Assembly: GCA_010356995.1 (NCBI GenBank)
Contig: ML996704.1
Coordinates: 41,183 to 105,182, forward strand
DNA from: Trichodelitschia bisporula
Taxonomy: Eukaryota > Ascomycota > Dothideomycetes > Phaeotrichales > Phaeotrichaceae
Length of the DNA stretch: 64,000 bases
Reading direction: 5' to 3'
The notes below the pieces were generated by a model. The model searched no databases. It was given only the letters and a program-made list of their open reading frames with translations, and had not been told where the DNA came from. Both the position numbers and the translations under genes were made by a program. How positions within the stretch are numbered: position 1 is the first letter of the stretch; the number at the start of each line of letters is the position of its first letter. This document shows positions 31,991 through 46,508 of this stretch, in pieces.

Positions 31991-32485
31991 GCAATCAGCC
32001 CCAGAACAAAAATAACGCGTGTAGAAATCCCATCCACTCACTCATCATCAACATTCCCAACCCCATCTCCAACCCACCAGTCCCGCTTCCTCCCTCACCC
32101 ACGCCACCCACGAAGCGGAAGGTGCGCTACTCGGCACCATGTGAAGCTCGCGACCTGCCAGTTACACTTCGATCACCATCAGGTCCCTTCTCACCACGCG
32201 GGGAAACAAGGGCTGTGACAAGGATCCCCGTGGGAGGGCAATTTCCCTCGCGCGGACCCGCGGGGATGTAATCCAGGTACGCGCGCGGCCTGCGTGAGGC
32301 GACATGCCTGTCGTGACTGTGGAGGAGTCGTGATGCTTGTTGAAGGCTTCAAGCGAGGTCGGTGAGAGGGATGTGTGGGGCTGTTGGGCGGTGGGATTGG
32401 TCTGAGGTGCGCCTGCCGGATTGATGCTGTCAGCCGCGCGGTGACGATTGGAGTTAGGGGTGAGCGAGGAGCATGTGAAGGGGGA

Positions 32486-32490
32486 TATAA
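32486..32490 (+). promoter_or_regulatory. TATA box of the HsbA-like gene
   Basis: GGGATATAAAGAGC lies about 95 bp before the ATG at 32581, a typical position for a strongly expressed gene. Confidence 0.65.
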
Positions 32491-32580
32491 AGAGCAGAGG
32501 GAGTTCACGATGACTGCCCACCATCAGCTCAGCGACTCTCACTTGAACACGCAGACGAAGACCATTTTCAACTCGGCAAG

Positions 32581-33177
32581 ATGCACTTTTCTCTTCTCTT
32601 CCTCGCCTCTACCGCCCTCGCCTCCCCCCTTCTCAATGTCCACCTCGAGCGACGCGACCTGGCCACCATCCAGTCAGCCTTCACCGCCGTCGGCAATGCG
32701 CTGACGACATTCGACAACAGCGTCACTCCCCTCTCGACGTCCGCAGATGTGACCAACAACCTCGACACCCTCGTCTCCCAGGCAGGCAGCATCGTCGACG
32801 CGCTCAACTCAGGCACCACCTCAGTGAGCGGAACCTCAGCCGTGGGGCTGACAGACGCTCTCTCGCTAGTCAGCGCAGCGAACAACCTCGTCTCCATCAC
32901 AAACACAACAGTCAACGATCTTATCACGAAGCACGACATCATCGACCAGGCTGGAGCCACAGCTACGGTGGAGCAGCAGCTGGCGAACGAGAAGGCGGCG
33001 GCACAGAGCTTTATCGCTGCTGTGGTGGGCAAGGTGCCGAGTGCGGTGCAGAGTATTGCGGCGCAGCAGGCGCAGGCGGTTATTGATGCACTTAATCGTG
33101 GCATTACGGCTTTTGGCGGGAGTGCGAAGCGCGCAGTTGGGTTTGGGGAGGGGATGGGGGAGGGGGTTGGCATTTAG
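32581..33177 (+). CDS. Secreted hydrophobic-surface-binding protein (HsbA family)
   Basis: This is a 198-residue, intronless secreted protein. The N-terminus MHFSLLFLASTALASP is a clear signal peptide with likely cleavage near residue 15-16. The mature part is Ala/Ser/Thr-rich, Cys-free and helical, with the spaced pattern of the HsbA/cell-wall galactomannoprotein family (LATIQSAFTAVGNALTTFD, QAGSIVDALNSG, LANEKAAAQSFIAAVVGKVP). HsbA of Aspergillus oryzae binds hydrophobic polymer surfaces and recruits cutinase; here a wall or surface role is inferred. Potential N-glycosylation occurs at NTTVND. The TATA box suggests regulated expression. The Gly/Met-rich last ten residues are unusual but short. 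Confidence 0.85.
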   Translation: MHFSLLFLASTALASPLLNVHLERRDLATIQSAFTAVGNALTTFDNSVTPLSTSADVTNNLDTLVSQAGSIVDALNSGTTSVSGTSAVGLTDALSLVSAANNLVSITNTTVNDLITKHDIIDQAGATATVEQQLANEKAAAQSFIAAVVGKVPSAVQSIAAQQAQAVIDALNRGITAFGGSAKRAVGFGEGMGEGVGI

Positions 33178-33677
33178 TTCTAGTTCTAGCTCCCGTTTGT
33201 GGTAGAGCGATGAAGCGGACGATGTAAAGTTTGGATAATGGGTGACTAGCTTCGAGGCAACAATTGACCGAATATGGTCTTGATGTGTATTGATCCTGAC
33301 TATGACCGTAGTTGAACCTTGGTTGTGATGGTTAGTGGCATCCGAATGCAAGATGGATATCTGCAGGCGGGAGGGAGCATGCGTACGGGCCGGATGGATG
33401 CATGCGACGTCAATGGTCGAATCTACGAGTTTCTTGCCGCATCCTCGATGTTTCGAAGATCTTTGTACATTCAACGGCATGGAATAGTAAGAACGGGCGT
33501 TTGTTGTCTCAGCGACTCTTGTCTCTTGGGGATATGTGTTTGGGACGATGACGCCGACGATGAGACGTGCGATTGGCTTGGTATGGATCGCTTGGTGTTG
33601 AGAGGACGGAAAAGGCCAAGCCACGGTCCAAGCATACGCAAGCCACTGCCCAGCCAGTGCGCAACGCAACACCAGCG

Positions 33678-33721
<44 letters not shown>

Positions 33722-34381
33722 TCGTCTTGTCTCTCACCCACCACTCTCTCTCTCCGCTCCGCTCCTCCTCCTCACTTCTCTCCCGACTAGATCTCTAGTC
33801 TCATCTCCTCCTTCTCTCCCCACACCCTCAAAACAATTGCGAGCAGTGAGAGTCGTCATCCTCTCATCTCGTTCCACCGTTCACTCGCTCACTCTCTACC
33901 ATCCCATCCCATCCCATCCCCATCTCACCTATCCCACTTCCCTCCCCCCACATGCGCCCGGCCGCCGTCCGGCTGCCTCGACGCCAACCGGCCTCCGAAC
34001 GACGCCATGGGATAGAATAGACGAGAGAACCGCACCCATTGTTCAACGTCAGTCAATGCAACCCCGCTCCTGCCTGCCATTCTATCGTAAACTTACCGGT
34101 TACTGGTGTACGCAGTTGGGTCCCTCGTCACCTCCACCAACTGCTGGGTCCTGCCAAGCCAGTTGCTGCTGCCCAAAACGACGCGGTATCCTTGTCTTGC
34201 TCGCAGCCGCTTTTGTTCTCCGCTACACACACACTACCTACTCTCTGCGTCGACAAACACAAACCATCACTTCACATACCACTATCACTCAGCCGCTACC
34301 TTCGCATACCGGATTCTCCCCTCGAAAACACACCCGACGAACTTCATTCTGCGCGCTTCTCACAACCACGCACCAGAGCAT
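33178..34381. promoter_or_regulatory. Intergenic region with (TC)n and pyrimidine-rich leader
   Basis: A (CT)n run at 33681-33723 and further CT-rich sequence lie on the sense strand before the 34382 gene, as in many fungal core promoters and leaders. The long plus-strand frame here is a product of the CT bias. Confidence 0.5.
33681..33723 (+). repeat. (CT)n microsatellite
   Basis: CT dinucleotides are interrupted once by a G. Confidence 0.9.
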
Positions 34382-36833
34382 ATGTCTAGCCGACCGGACA
34401 AGGAAATATTCAAGCAACCCCATGGCAAAATGAACCAGCGCGACCGCGACGACCTAAAGAAATTGGATAATGCTGTTGAACGCATGCTCAAAGTGATTCC
34501 AAAAGAGCCGTATATACTGAGCACCCCTGTCATACCGGGCTTCGAGTACCATCCCCCGCGCCACGAAATCGAGAACTGGCACCTCGGAACGCCGTTTCGC
34601 AACGACGAATTCCAGCTTCAGTACTGTACCTTCCTCCTTCCCGAGAAGGAGGAAACCGTCTGCGTCGCGCGTTCCCAAGTCGACGAGGAGCGCGACCGCC
34701 GCCAGCGCAACGGCACGCCGTCGCCCCTCAAAGCTATCCCCCCTCATCTGAACGTCAAGAGAAAGATATCCTTGGACGTCTACAACCGCCGCGGACATCT
34801 CCGCACCGGCTCCGACACCAAGCTCGAGCCGACGGCCGAGACGAAGCCTAGTGCTGCTCCTCCTCCACCCCGCGCACCTACCCCGCCAAAACGGTAAGTT
34901 CACTGCCAATTTGAGGTACTTAACTAACAGACAGTCCTTTCTCCTTCCCCGACGAACCTCCTGCGAAGAAAGCCCGCACCGACACGGCAGCACCGGTCCA
35001 CGGTCTTCCCCGCATGCTCTCCCCGCCGCCCCTTCCACTCCCGAACGGCCTGCCCTCCCGCATGCTCTCCCCGCCGCCCCTTCCACTCCCGAACGGCCTG
35101 CCCCCAATGCTGTCCCCTCCTACCCTCCGTGGCCTGCCGCCCTTCGGCCTTCCGCCCATGCTCTCACCCACACTCCCACCCAACATAGAAGAAGCTCTGA
35201 AGCGGAAGCGCTCAGGATCCGAGTCGAGCGACGACGTGCCGATTAGAGCATCGAAGATCCCGAAGCTCGACCTCGATGAGAAGCCAAAGATGAAAGCCGA
35301 ACCGGTCAAGGAACCGGAAAAGAAAAAGAGGCGCTGCAGTCCAGAGGAGAAGCCCGGGTGGGCGGAGAGGCTGGACTGGGAAGACGTTTCCAGTCCAGCG
35401 GAGCCGAAGCGCCTGCTTGTTCGGCTGAAGATTCCGCGCCACCAGCGGCAGCAGGTCGAGCGTCTGCTCCGCCTCAAACCAAAGTCCAAGCCCGCAGACA
35501 AGAAAATTGTCAAAGAGGAGAAGTGGGAGGAGCCACAAGCCGTCAAGGCAAAGGCCCGGAAGGAAGCCCCCGAGAAACTCCGCCTTGACGACAAGCCACC
35601 GCGCGAGCTCGAGAAGCCGCGCACCACACCACCCAAACCGATTAAAGCAGAGCGCAAGCCCGACCCCCCCGCCCGCAAATCCGCAGACAGCAAGCTCGCC
35701 ACCCCGCGCCCCAGCGAGGAATCGACAGGCTCATCTAAGCGCCCCCGCTCTGCGAACGACGCGTCCGAAACAACAATCAAGAAGGAGCGCCGCCCGCCGA
35801 GCCGTGAAGCTGAGCCTGTGACGCCGGGCGAGGAGCCCCTGGCGGTGGGGAAGACGGTGAAGAGTGAATCCCAGAAGAGCGCGTCGTACATCACGCCGCG
35901 TAAGGATTTGAAGGGCGTGGCTATGGCGCGGACGGGCTCGGCTGATAGCTCTGTCTCGACGCCGAAGCGCGCGTATGCAACGCCCGGTGGGCCTCCTGCA
36001 TCGGCGAAGGACAGCACGAAGTCAGCGGGGACGGGCGTGGGTGCCCGCACTGCGAAACTGGATTCCTGGAGTAGGAAATGGAATGACCTAGGCCGGACAC
36101 TGAAGCGCGACCACCAAGCCCTCGTCAACGAGGGGAAGGGCAAGAGCGCCGTCGCCGCGGCGGTGGGACTGGAATGCGTGCTGTGGGTACCCCCCCCCTG
36201 CTTTTTCAAAGTGAAGATGCTAATGACGACAGCGCGTACATGCTCGCCTTCACCTCCCGCGACGCCCTCATGCGCCTCCGCCGCCAGCCCTCGGATATAG
36301 AAACCAGCTGGCTCACGCTCCTCCCCCTGTACCGCCAGATCGGGAGTTGTATCACCGTCCGCCCGCTCCAAGGGCTACATGCTTATCTTGGTGTGGCGAT
36401 TTGTGCGCGGATTGCCGGGGGTGTGTCCGACCGTGTGCGCGCGAGTTCCTCCTCTGCAGACGCGGAGTCCCCGGCTTCGAAACTCGACGGCCAAAGTCAG
36501 ACTCAGAGCCAGGCGAGCGCGGCTGCGGCGCCTACGGGGGCGAATGCGAAGCTGTTGGCGGATACGTGGGCTCAGCTTCTGGGGTATGCAAGGGAGGCGG
36601 AGGGGAAGTTGGGGTTGGAAGAGGTTATGGAGTGTTTTCCTGAGACGTGGAGGGCGAGGAGTAGGAACGTTGGGGGGGAGAGGTTGGGGGAAGGGGAGAG
36701 TGTTGCGGGGCCTTGGGCGTTTCCCGTTGGGGTGGGGAGTGAGCCGGTGCAGGTTGTGCGGTTTGGAGTGAGGTTGCTGGGGGAGTGGAGGAAAGTGGAG
36801 GGGGTGCCTGGGCAAGGGAAGGTTGTGCTTTGA
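34382..36833 (+). CDS. Proline/lysine-rich hypothetical protein, probably nuclear
   Basis: Three exons, 34382-34893, 34935-36182 and 36233-36833, give 786 residues. The introns have good signals (41 nt, GTAAGT...CTAACAGACAG; 50 nt, GTGGGT...CTAATGACGACAG), and all frames agree. An N-terminal conserved-looking part is followed by two tandem copies of a 16-residue unit (MLSPPPLPLPNGLP). A long basic, Lys/Pro/Glu-rich disordered region follows with several NLS-like patches (KKKRR, KKARTD, KRPRS) and a LLVRLKIPRHQRQQVERLL motif near residue 340. A folded, helical C-terminal domain (WSRKWNDLGRTLKRDHQALV, AYMLAFTSRDALMRLRR, SWLTLLPLYRQIG) ends it. Nuclear location is inferred. No family is recognised. 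Confidence 0.8.
35011..35106 (+). repeat. 48-bp tandem duplication within the coding region
   Basis: The 48-nt unit starting CGCATGCTCTCCCCGCCGCC is present twice (35011-35058, 35059-35106), nearly identical. It encodes two adjacent proline-rich units. Confidence 0.9.
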
Positions 36834-39401
<2,568 letters not shown>

Positions 39402-41236
39402 GGTGATGGTTTTCTGTGTGTTGGAGTTGGGGTGTGTGGTGGTGGTTGGTGGTGGTGGTGGAGGTGAGAGGTGGTGGAGGTGGAGGTGACGACGCTCAGG
39501 TCGTGCCAGGCAGCAAGTCACCGGTGGGGCTGGGGCAGCCGCGACCGGGGTGGGGAGGGGGGGGGTGAAAGCTGGGCGGTGAGTGCCGGCGTGCCTCAGG
39601 CGGAGGGTGACTGATGAGGGGCGTGTGGCGGTGGCGGGTGACTGGCTGTGAGGAGGGACGAGAGCTGTGACTCTGCTGGTGACAACCTTTCACTGAAAGA
39701 ATATGCTTGTATGTAGGAGTGAGGAGAGTCCGGAGTGAGATGGGTATTGGGGGAGTGACAGCTCTTTTACGCAAACGATGGGTTACGGGCGCAGCTGCCC
39801 GTCGGGGAGCCGGTCTTTATAGCGTCCTTTGTTGGTCACGGAGCTTTCTACGCCTTCTGGGTCCTCCAGCTGGTACCTGCGGCGGTGTCATATGAGGCTC
39901 AGCGCCTGGGATACCGCTTTTTGTTTCGTTGGGATGACTGGTTTGATGGGGCACGTGATGGGTTTGTCGTAATGGTGAAGCTTACTTTGGTACCCGTGGG
40001 GAGCCGTAAGAAGCTCTAGAACTATCGTGTGGAAGCTTCATCGTGGGAAGCTTCACCACGGTACGTCTCCCACCTCTTCTCTTTCGTTGACCTTCTCAGA
40101 TATTGCAGGAACTGCATTCACCGCACTTCGTTTGCAGTACTCTACAAGGCAGATCCGCGCGCGCTTCAGCCACCAATCTTCAGCCCCCTTCGGCTTGCCG
40201 GCGCAAGTCATCATCAACACCGACACCGACATCGCCATTTACCGTAAATGCCGACATCAAGTAAAACAGACCACCCACCATATTCCGTCCCTATCTATCG
40301 CTCCCATCGCGCCAGCAACATTACCGGCCCCATTACTCCCCGCATATCGCCATGCACCCCAACGCCACATTCAGCCTTGCCCCACTCCCATCCGCCCATC
40401 CGCAGGCTATCGTGTACCTTAAATCCACGCACCCTAATAGTCCCGCCAAATACACCGGCTACTACACGGTGGCAGGGTCAAGGAAGCCACTACGGGAGGT
40501 TCGGCACAAATGTTAGAGATGGCGTAGGGGCATAATGTCGTCCAAATCTACAAGTATCGTACCATCGTGCATTTCGACATTTTAATTCAGCTCCGTAGTC
40601 CCGTCCAGTCCCGCTAAATTCACCACTTAGCTCGTCAGCCTTTGTATTATCGAGGTTCACTTATGGGCTCGATCCGAGTCACAAAAGATCTAATTCCGGC
40701 TTTTTTTTTGCCTGTGAGGGTTAGGGGACTTTTAGGGATGCATGATCTGCTGCGTGGTGATGTAAAAGGATTCAAATCGGCGGCTGAATGCATCTGATAT
40801 CCCCACGCTGCTCCTCTTTTAATCACGAAATAGGCACAGCAGGCTCAACGCCCTTCCGTTCAACAAGCACATCCAACGCTTAAAAATCTCTAGCTAACCC
40901 TCTTAACAACCTCTCGCTGCCTCTCTCTCAGCATCTCATGCACGATACCGAGGCTGATGCCAAGACCCCTCCCAATCCAGCCTAGCCCTCCCCGCAACCC
41001 CACATGTTCCAAGGAAACCGTTTCGCGATCATCACTTCCTCCCCGCCCCGCTAGCCTAGGCTATGCGGCCCAGCCTCGTGGGTCAGGAGGGGGAGGTTTA
41101 AACGCGCCGCATCTCGCATCTCTATTTCAGGTACGATTCGCCCTAACTCCATCTCGCTCGCCATCCGTCCCAATTGCCCTCCTCCAGTCCCTCCCACAAC
41201 TCCATCAACCAAAATTACGTCCGCCGGTCCACAGTC
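39402..41236. promoter_or_regulatory. Divergent region ATG8 / acyl-CoA dehydrogenase
   Basis: These 1.8 kb hold both promoters. A CACGTG box lies at 39952-39957. A local duplication of gaagcttca(t/c) is seen near 40030-40060. No gene is visible. Confidence 0.45.
39952..39957. promoter_or_regulatory. CACGTG box upstream of ATG8
   Basis: GCACGTGATG matches the Cbf1-type core and is about 550 bp upstream of the ATG8 start codon. Confidence 0.35.
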
Positions 41237-42618
41237 ATGAACTTCGCCCTCCCTCCCGACCTAGAGGCGTATCTCGCCAGGCTGGATGCTTTCATAGACA
41301 AAGAAATCACTCCTCTCCAACATCAAAATGACAACAACCGCTTCTTCGACCACCGCCGCGAACACGCCCGCACAAACTGGGACGCCGGCGGCCTTCCCAG
41401 GAAGGAATGGGAATCCCTCCTCAGCTCCGCCGTAACCCTCGCCGACAACGCCGGCTTCTACCGCCTCAGCCTCCCCCCCTCCTACGGTGGTCAAAACACC
41501 GGCTCCGGCGGTTCAGGGGGCAATCTCTGGATGGCCGTAATCCGCGAACACCTCGCGGCCAAAGGCCTGGGGCTCTTCAACGACCTGCAAACCGAGCACT
41601 CCGTCGTCGGGAACTTCCCCGACATAATCATGCTCCGCGACTTTGGCACCGAGGCGCAAAAGCACGAACTCATCCAAGGCCGGCTGGACCGGCGCGTCAG
41701 GATTACATTCGGCCTAACGGAGCCGCTGCACGGCAGCGATGCGACGCACATGGCGACGCGCGCGGTACCCGAGACGAGAGATGGAGTAGAGGGATGGTGC
41801 ATAGATGGGGCGAAGAAGTGGCAGACGGGGATGCATCATGCTACGCATTGTTTTATCTTTGCAAGGACGGAGGGGAGGGATGGGGATGCGAGGGGGATTA
41901 CGTGTTTCATTGTCCCGCCGGATACGCCGGGTTTTAAGATTGAGAGCTATGAATGGTATGTCCCCTCCACCCCTTCCCTTACCTATCCCACCATCACCTA
42001 CCGCCTTGTCTACCGCCTCGGCTAACCCCCCCGCCTAGGACCCTCAACATGCCAACCGACCACGCCACCATCTCCCTAACCTCCGTCTTCGTCCCCAGCA
42101 CCTCCATCCTCGGCCCCCTCCACCACGGCCTCTCCATAGCCCAAGCCTTCGTGCACGAAAACCGCATCCGCCAAGCCGCATCCTCCCTCGGCGCCGCAAT
42201 ATACTGCATAAACTCCTCCCTAACCTACGCCAACACCCGGCGCCCCTTCGGCACCCCCTTATCCCACAACCAAGGCATCCAATTCCCGCTCGTGGAACTC
42301 GCAACCCGTGCCTCCATGCTGCGCCAACTAATCCGCAAAACCGCCTCGGAGATGGATTCCATGCCCCATGTTGAAGTAGAGAAGAAACTGGCGATGGAGG
42401 TGAGCATGTGTAATTACTTCGCGAACCGTTTGTGCTGTGAGGCGGCGGATCGCGCGATACAAGTGCATGGCGGGAATGGGTATAGTCGTGAGTATCCATT
42501 TGAGCATATCTGGCGGCATCATCGAAGGTACCGGATTACGGAGGGGAGTGAGGAGATTCAGATGCGGAAGGTCGCAGCTCACCTCTTTGGTTTTGGCGGA
42601 CGCAAGGCGAAGCTCTAA
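41237..42618 (+). CDS. Acyl-CoA dehydrogenase family protein
   Basis: This FAD enzyme is expected to introduce a double bond into an acyl-CoA in fatty or branched-chain acid breakdown; the exact substrate cannot be read. Exons 41237-41955 and 42039-42618 are separated by an 83-nt intron (GTATGT...CTAACCCCCCCGCCTAG) and give 432 residues. The N-terminal helical domain precedes the FAD/substrate segment ITFGLTEPLHGSDATHM and WCIDGAKKWQTGM. The C-terminal domain has AFVHENRIRQAASSLGAA and the signature IQVHGGNGYSREYPFEHIW...RITEGSEEIQ. There is no clear mitochondrial presequence or PTS1 (ends GGRKAKL; KL is only a weak variant). The gene converges on MAK10 with 65 bp between stop codons. Confidence 0.9.
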
Positions 42619-42683
42619 ACACATCGTAACTACCGTAGCAGCGGATATCAATTGCTCAAACATAACTCTATGCTCAACCCGCC

Positions 42684-45205
42684 CTAACCCACCTTCGGCA
42701 CAACCCACCACTCATGATACCTCCTCCCCATCCCCGGAATCTCCACCTTAACCTCCCCCCCATGCCCCAACCTCGCACACGCCACAGACACCGCAAGACA
42801 ACTCGCCGTCAAAGCCTGGACATCCCCCTTCCACGCCTCAGGGCTTTTCTCACACCCGCGCGCCTGGGGTCCCGCTTCTTTCATCCGCGTAATCGCCGCC
42901 CGGGCCGAACTAAGCGCCAACCCAATCCGCGTCAGCATATTATCCTTCCCCTGTTCCCACTCAGCGGTAGGCGACGCGAAGGGCCCGTAGGGATGCGTTG
43001 CTTCTTCGAAGTCAGCGAAGGAGGGCAGGGCGGGGCCGGATGCGATGCTGAGGAGGGGTTTCATGCGTAGCGTGAAGCGGAGGTGGGGCGTTGTGTAGGG
43101 GTCCGGAGTGGCGGTTTGCGTGATTGCGCCGTGGTAGGAGAGCACCGTATAAAGCTATGTAATGGTTAGCTGGCAACGGTAGAGGAAAGGGGGCACATAC
43201 CTCGCTCAGCGCACTCGCCAGATATACAGTGGCATGCCCCTCCGCGCCCAGGCTCTCCAGCAACGCAACCGCCCTCGTACGCTCCCCGCGCTTCTGTGCC
43301 CTCGCAAACCCCGGATCGCGCGTTTCGCCCCTCGCCTGCACCTTGAGCAGCGCCGCGTTGAGCGCGACGGTGCGCTCCCGCGCCAGCTTGGCTAGGAACC
43401 AGTACATGCCGGCCATTTCATCGGGGAGGTAGATGTCGAGTTCGAAGCCGAGTTGGACGATCCATTGCATGGTTTTAAGTTTCAGGAGGTAGGTCCAGGA
43501 TGTTAGGGGAGAGGGGGGGGTGAGGGGGGTGAGTTCGGCGAGGGCGGCGTCGAGGCGGGGGGCCTTTTCGTTAGCATATTTCTCTCCTTCTCTCGAGGGA
43601 AGAGAACGAGGCCCTACCTCATTGCGCTGCAAATCATCCAGAGCATTCGCCACATGCCGCAGGTTCCGCCTCAACCGACACCGATTCGAGCACAGCGCGC
43701 GGAAATAGTCGATATACCCCCCATTCATCCTTACCACATGCCCCGTGAAGTCGTTGATAACCCGCGCCGTCTCGTACCGCCTGTCCCCAGGCCGCCCCGC
43801 GGCGACCGGCGCCTCGACGGTCCAGTTCACCGGATCGAGGACAGGGTCGTCTGGCAGCAGCGTCTCGGATAGGTCCTTGCGGAGGAGCATTTCGAACTCC
43901 GCGTCTTCGCAGCGGAAGAGCGGGGCTGAGAGACACGCGCGGGCGTAGGGGAGGGGCTCGGGGTTGCGCGCGTTGAAGGCGCACAGAAAGGCCTGTTCGT
44001 CATCAGTATTGGCTTGGTTCTCAAGGGGGACTCATACCTCAAGACGTGCAACGTTCTCCAAACCCACCTGGAGGATCCGGCTCGCTTCCTGGCAGTCCCT
44101 GATCAGCTGCTTCATCCTTGCTGCCGCATCCGCAAACCCAAGCTCGGCCATCGGCTTCGGCGGCACAGTACTCGCGAGCTTGCGCTGGATCTTCGGGCTA
44201 AAGCTCTCAGGAACCGGCGTTCCGAGGTCGTGCGTGTCGGCGACGGCGGAGAGCGAGTCGGATACCTCAGACCACTCGAGCGCCGCATCGGCGCCCTCAT
44301 CGCCATCCATAGCGATCAGCAAGCGGGCGCGGAACTCGAGGCGCTCGATGAGGGCTTCCCAGACGTTAGTCGCCTGGTCGGCGGACCGGTGCTTCAAGCT
44401 CTGCTCGGCGAGCCATCCTATAGCGTGGTCGAGGTAGCTTACAATCGTCTCGCGCGGGATGTCAGAGAGCAGCCAGCGGTTAAACGTGCCGGTGGAGAAG
44501 TCCTCTTCCTCGTAGATGTTGACGCGGCCGACCATGTCGTTCGTATCGTGGATCTTGCGGATCGTGGCGTCGCAGCTTTTGACCAGCGCGAGGCAGTATG
44601 CGCGCAGGACGAGGTGCACGATGGTGTTGGTTTTGGGCTCCGGGATGCGCAGGTCGTGGAATACGATCTTGTGTATGTGGACGGGCTGCAGGGGCAGTAG
44701 CCGGTAGATGTAATGGCTCGATAGAACCGTCTGCGATAGCGGGTACCCGCCGTGCCAGGCCATCTCGGCGCACAAAAGTTGGTCCATGATGCCGATGACC
44801 TCTTCGGGCCGTAGCTCGCGGCACACGTCGTAGTCGTCGATGAGCGCTTCGCCGGGCGCGAGACATCCAGTGTCCATTTTCGGATCCATGATCTGGCGGT
44901 TAGCCTAGGAGATTTTGGCGTAGAAGAGGCCTACCTCGAGCGCGGCGACGGATTCGAAGAGGGTGAAGAAGTCATCTTTGACCAGCACGCCGATGGGAAG
45001 TTCTGCGTTTGTTAGTGGGGGTTTGGAGATGGTGATAATCGTGACTCAGGTGAGCGGAGACCCCGAAAGTTCAGCGCACTCCGTGCACAACCCCGCAAAA
45101 TAAAATGAACAAAAGCATACCTCCAGCCGCCGTTCGGAAATCTGCCGTGATATCATGGTACTGCCTGGATGGAGGGGCCCAGGCAGCCCCCGCGGTTGTT
45201 TCCAT
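42684..45205 (-). CDS. MAK10: NatC N-terminal acetyltransferase auxiliary subunit Mak10/Naa35
   Basis: Naa35 anchors the catalytic Naa30 in the NatC complex, which acetylates nascent proteins starting with Met followed by a bulky hydrophobic residue. Six exons (45205-45121, 45002-44935, 44892-44038, 43992-43618, 43563-43201, 43154-42684) give 738 residues. The first short exons encode METTAGAAW... and LVKDDFFTLFESVAALE, leading into the family hallmark IMDPKMDTG. Other family regions are EVIGIMDQLLCAEMAWH, LPDDPVLDPVNWTVEAP and VNIYEEEDFSTGTF. The intron at 43564-43617 (54 nt, GTAGGG...CTAACGAAAAG) is in frame and stop-free, so it could be mistaken for coding sequence; family fit favours removal. 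All junction frames agree. Confidence 0.92.
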
Positions 45206-45836
45206 GATGGGCTCAACCTCAGCCGGCCAGGATTTGACGATATCCAGATACAGCAGGTCGACGATAACTGCTACGGAACTGTGATACTCGAAACTAAGAG
45301 GCTTCCGGGTTAAGAAGCAGATATGTTGTTATTAACTCCGTTGCCTTGCTTCAGTTGACGTCCTGTTGCGTGTGCTGTACCCTGGCTGTTAGCATGCAAA
45401 CCCCCACTTGGGCCTCTTTGATGGTACCTTCCCTGCCAACCTGCAAATGCTGCACGCTGAAGAAGTGCAAGGCTGATGTGTTACGATAGGCACTCTCCCT
45501 TGACGTCCGAGGTCTACGGTGCCAAGAATCTGAACTCTGGATGAGGTTTTTATAAAACTGAGTGGAGAGGACAGTACTTGATGAGCAAATCCAGGGGTCT
45601 TTGTCAGGGTAACGAGCATATCTACATCCCGGGAGTCACTGAAACGTAGTAAAAAAATGCCTTGTGACCATCACGACTGTCATTGAATCCACACCACGAC
45701 ATTCAGACAAAAAAGGTAGCCAGAAGATGGACGTTTTACGGCTTAAGAACGTGAGATCATAGTACAGGTCTATCAACACGCCATCCTTTCACACCCTTCT
45801 CAATGTCGAGATCCGGACCGTCCCTCAACCACTCTA
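45206..45836. other. Intergenic region MAK10 upstream / ATP15 downstream
   Basis: This holds the MAK10 promoter and the ATP15 3' flank. No gene or repeat is seen. Confidence 0.5.
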
Positions 45837-46411
45837 CTACTGCGAAGAGGAGGTGTGCTCAGCCATAGCAACCTCATTGGCCTTGGCCAGGTTCTTGTTC
45901 TCGCCCTGCTTGCCGTTCTGCACCCGTTAGCCGTGACCATGAAGTCCCCGCTGTCTATCAACGACGCCTCGCCTGGTCTGCAAAGAGCCGTCGCCGTCTC
46001 TCGCATCCCAGGCACCAGCACCATCTTCCACAATTCCAGAGCCAGTAGCAGCATATGTCACTACCCTCAATCCAGAAGCCCAGAATATAGACGTACCTCC
46101 CACTTGGCGAACCTGAGGTCCATCTCTCCCCGGCGCTCGGCCTGAACGCGAAGATCCTCCTTGAGCGAGCGGCGCACGACGCGCGAGGCGACGGCGAGGT
46201 AGCGGTTGTAGCTGAGGTGTGTCAGTAGAGTCCACCAGTCCAGCGAGGAGTGATGCAGGATGGCCGGCGCACGAAGGGAGACGCTGGCCGAGGTACCGCA
46301 ACCAGCAGCCAGGCGGCGCCTGGCTGCGCAATTGAGCGGTAAAATGCTGCAGAAGAGTTCAACAGAGGGAGTCACTTACGTGAGACCGGAGGCTTTCCAC
46401 GCGAATGCCAT
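45837..46411 (-). CDS. ATP15: Mitochondrial F1 ATP synthase subunit epsilon
   Basis: This small subunit of the central stalk of F1 is encoded by three exons, 46411-46380, 46211-46097 and 45917-45837, giving 75 residues. The sequence MAFAWKASGLTYNRYLAVAS is typical, followed by RAERRGEMDLRFAKWE-like sequence (here QAERRGEMDLRFAKWE) and a polar tail NGKQGENKNLAKANE ending at TAG. The introns (168 and 179 nt) are longer than others in the window. It is too short to appear as a long ORF because of splicing. It has no cleavable presequence, as in other eukaryotes. A perfect Cbf1-type site TCACGTGA stands about 100 bp upstream of the ATG. Confidence 0.92.
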
Positions 46412-46508
46412 TGTGATGTTTGACGGGTTGTCGTTGGGTGAAGATGTCCTTTGCTCTCTGGAGCTTTCTTCGGCTCTGCGCGCCAAGCCCGGTGTTCCCC
46501 ATTTGACG

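Larger units (their letters stand above)
31234..32580. other. Intergenic region with diverged duplication, poly-C intron-like element and HsbA-gene promoter
   Basis: A diverged direct repeat pairs about 31424-31500 with about 31563-31638 (gtgga(c)(a/g)aggtccc(g/a)(g/a)gtccg ... tcgatgaagta). The intron-like element at 31923-31990 and the TATA element at 32486 are listed separately. No coding frame is convincing. Confidence 0.5.

Noticed and set aside
33567-34433. 288-codon plus-strand frame
   Set aside because: Made of Ser/Leu from (TCTC)n and overlaps the start of the well-supported 34382 gene in another frame.
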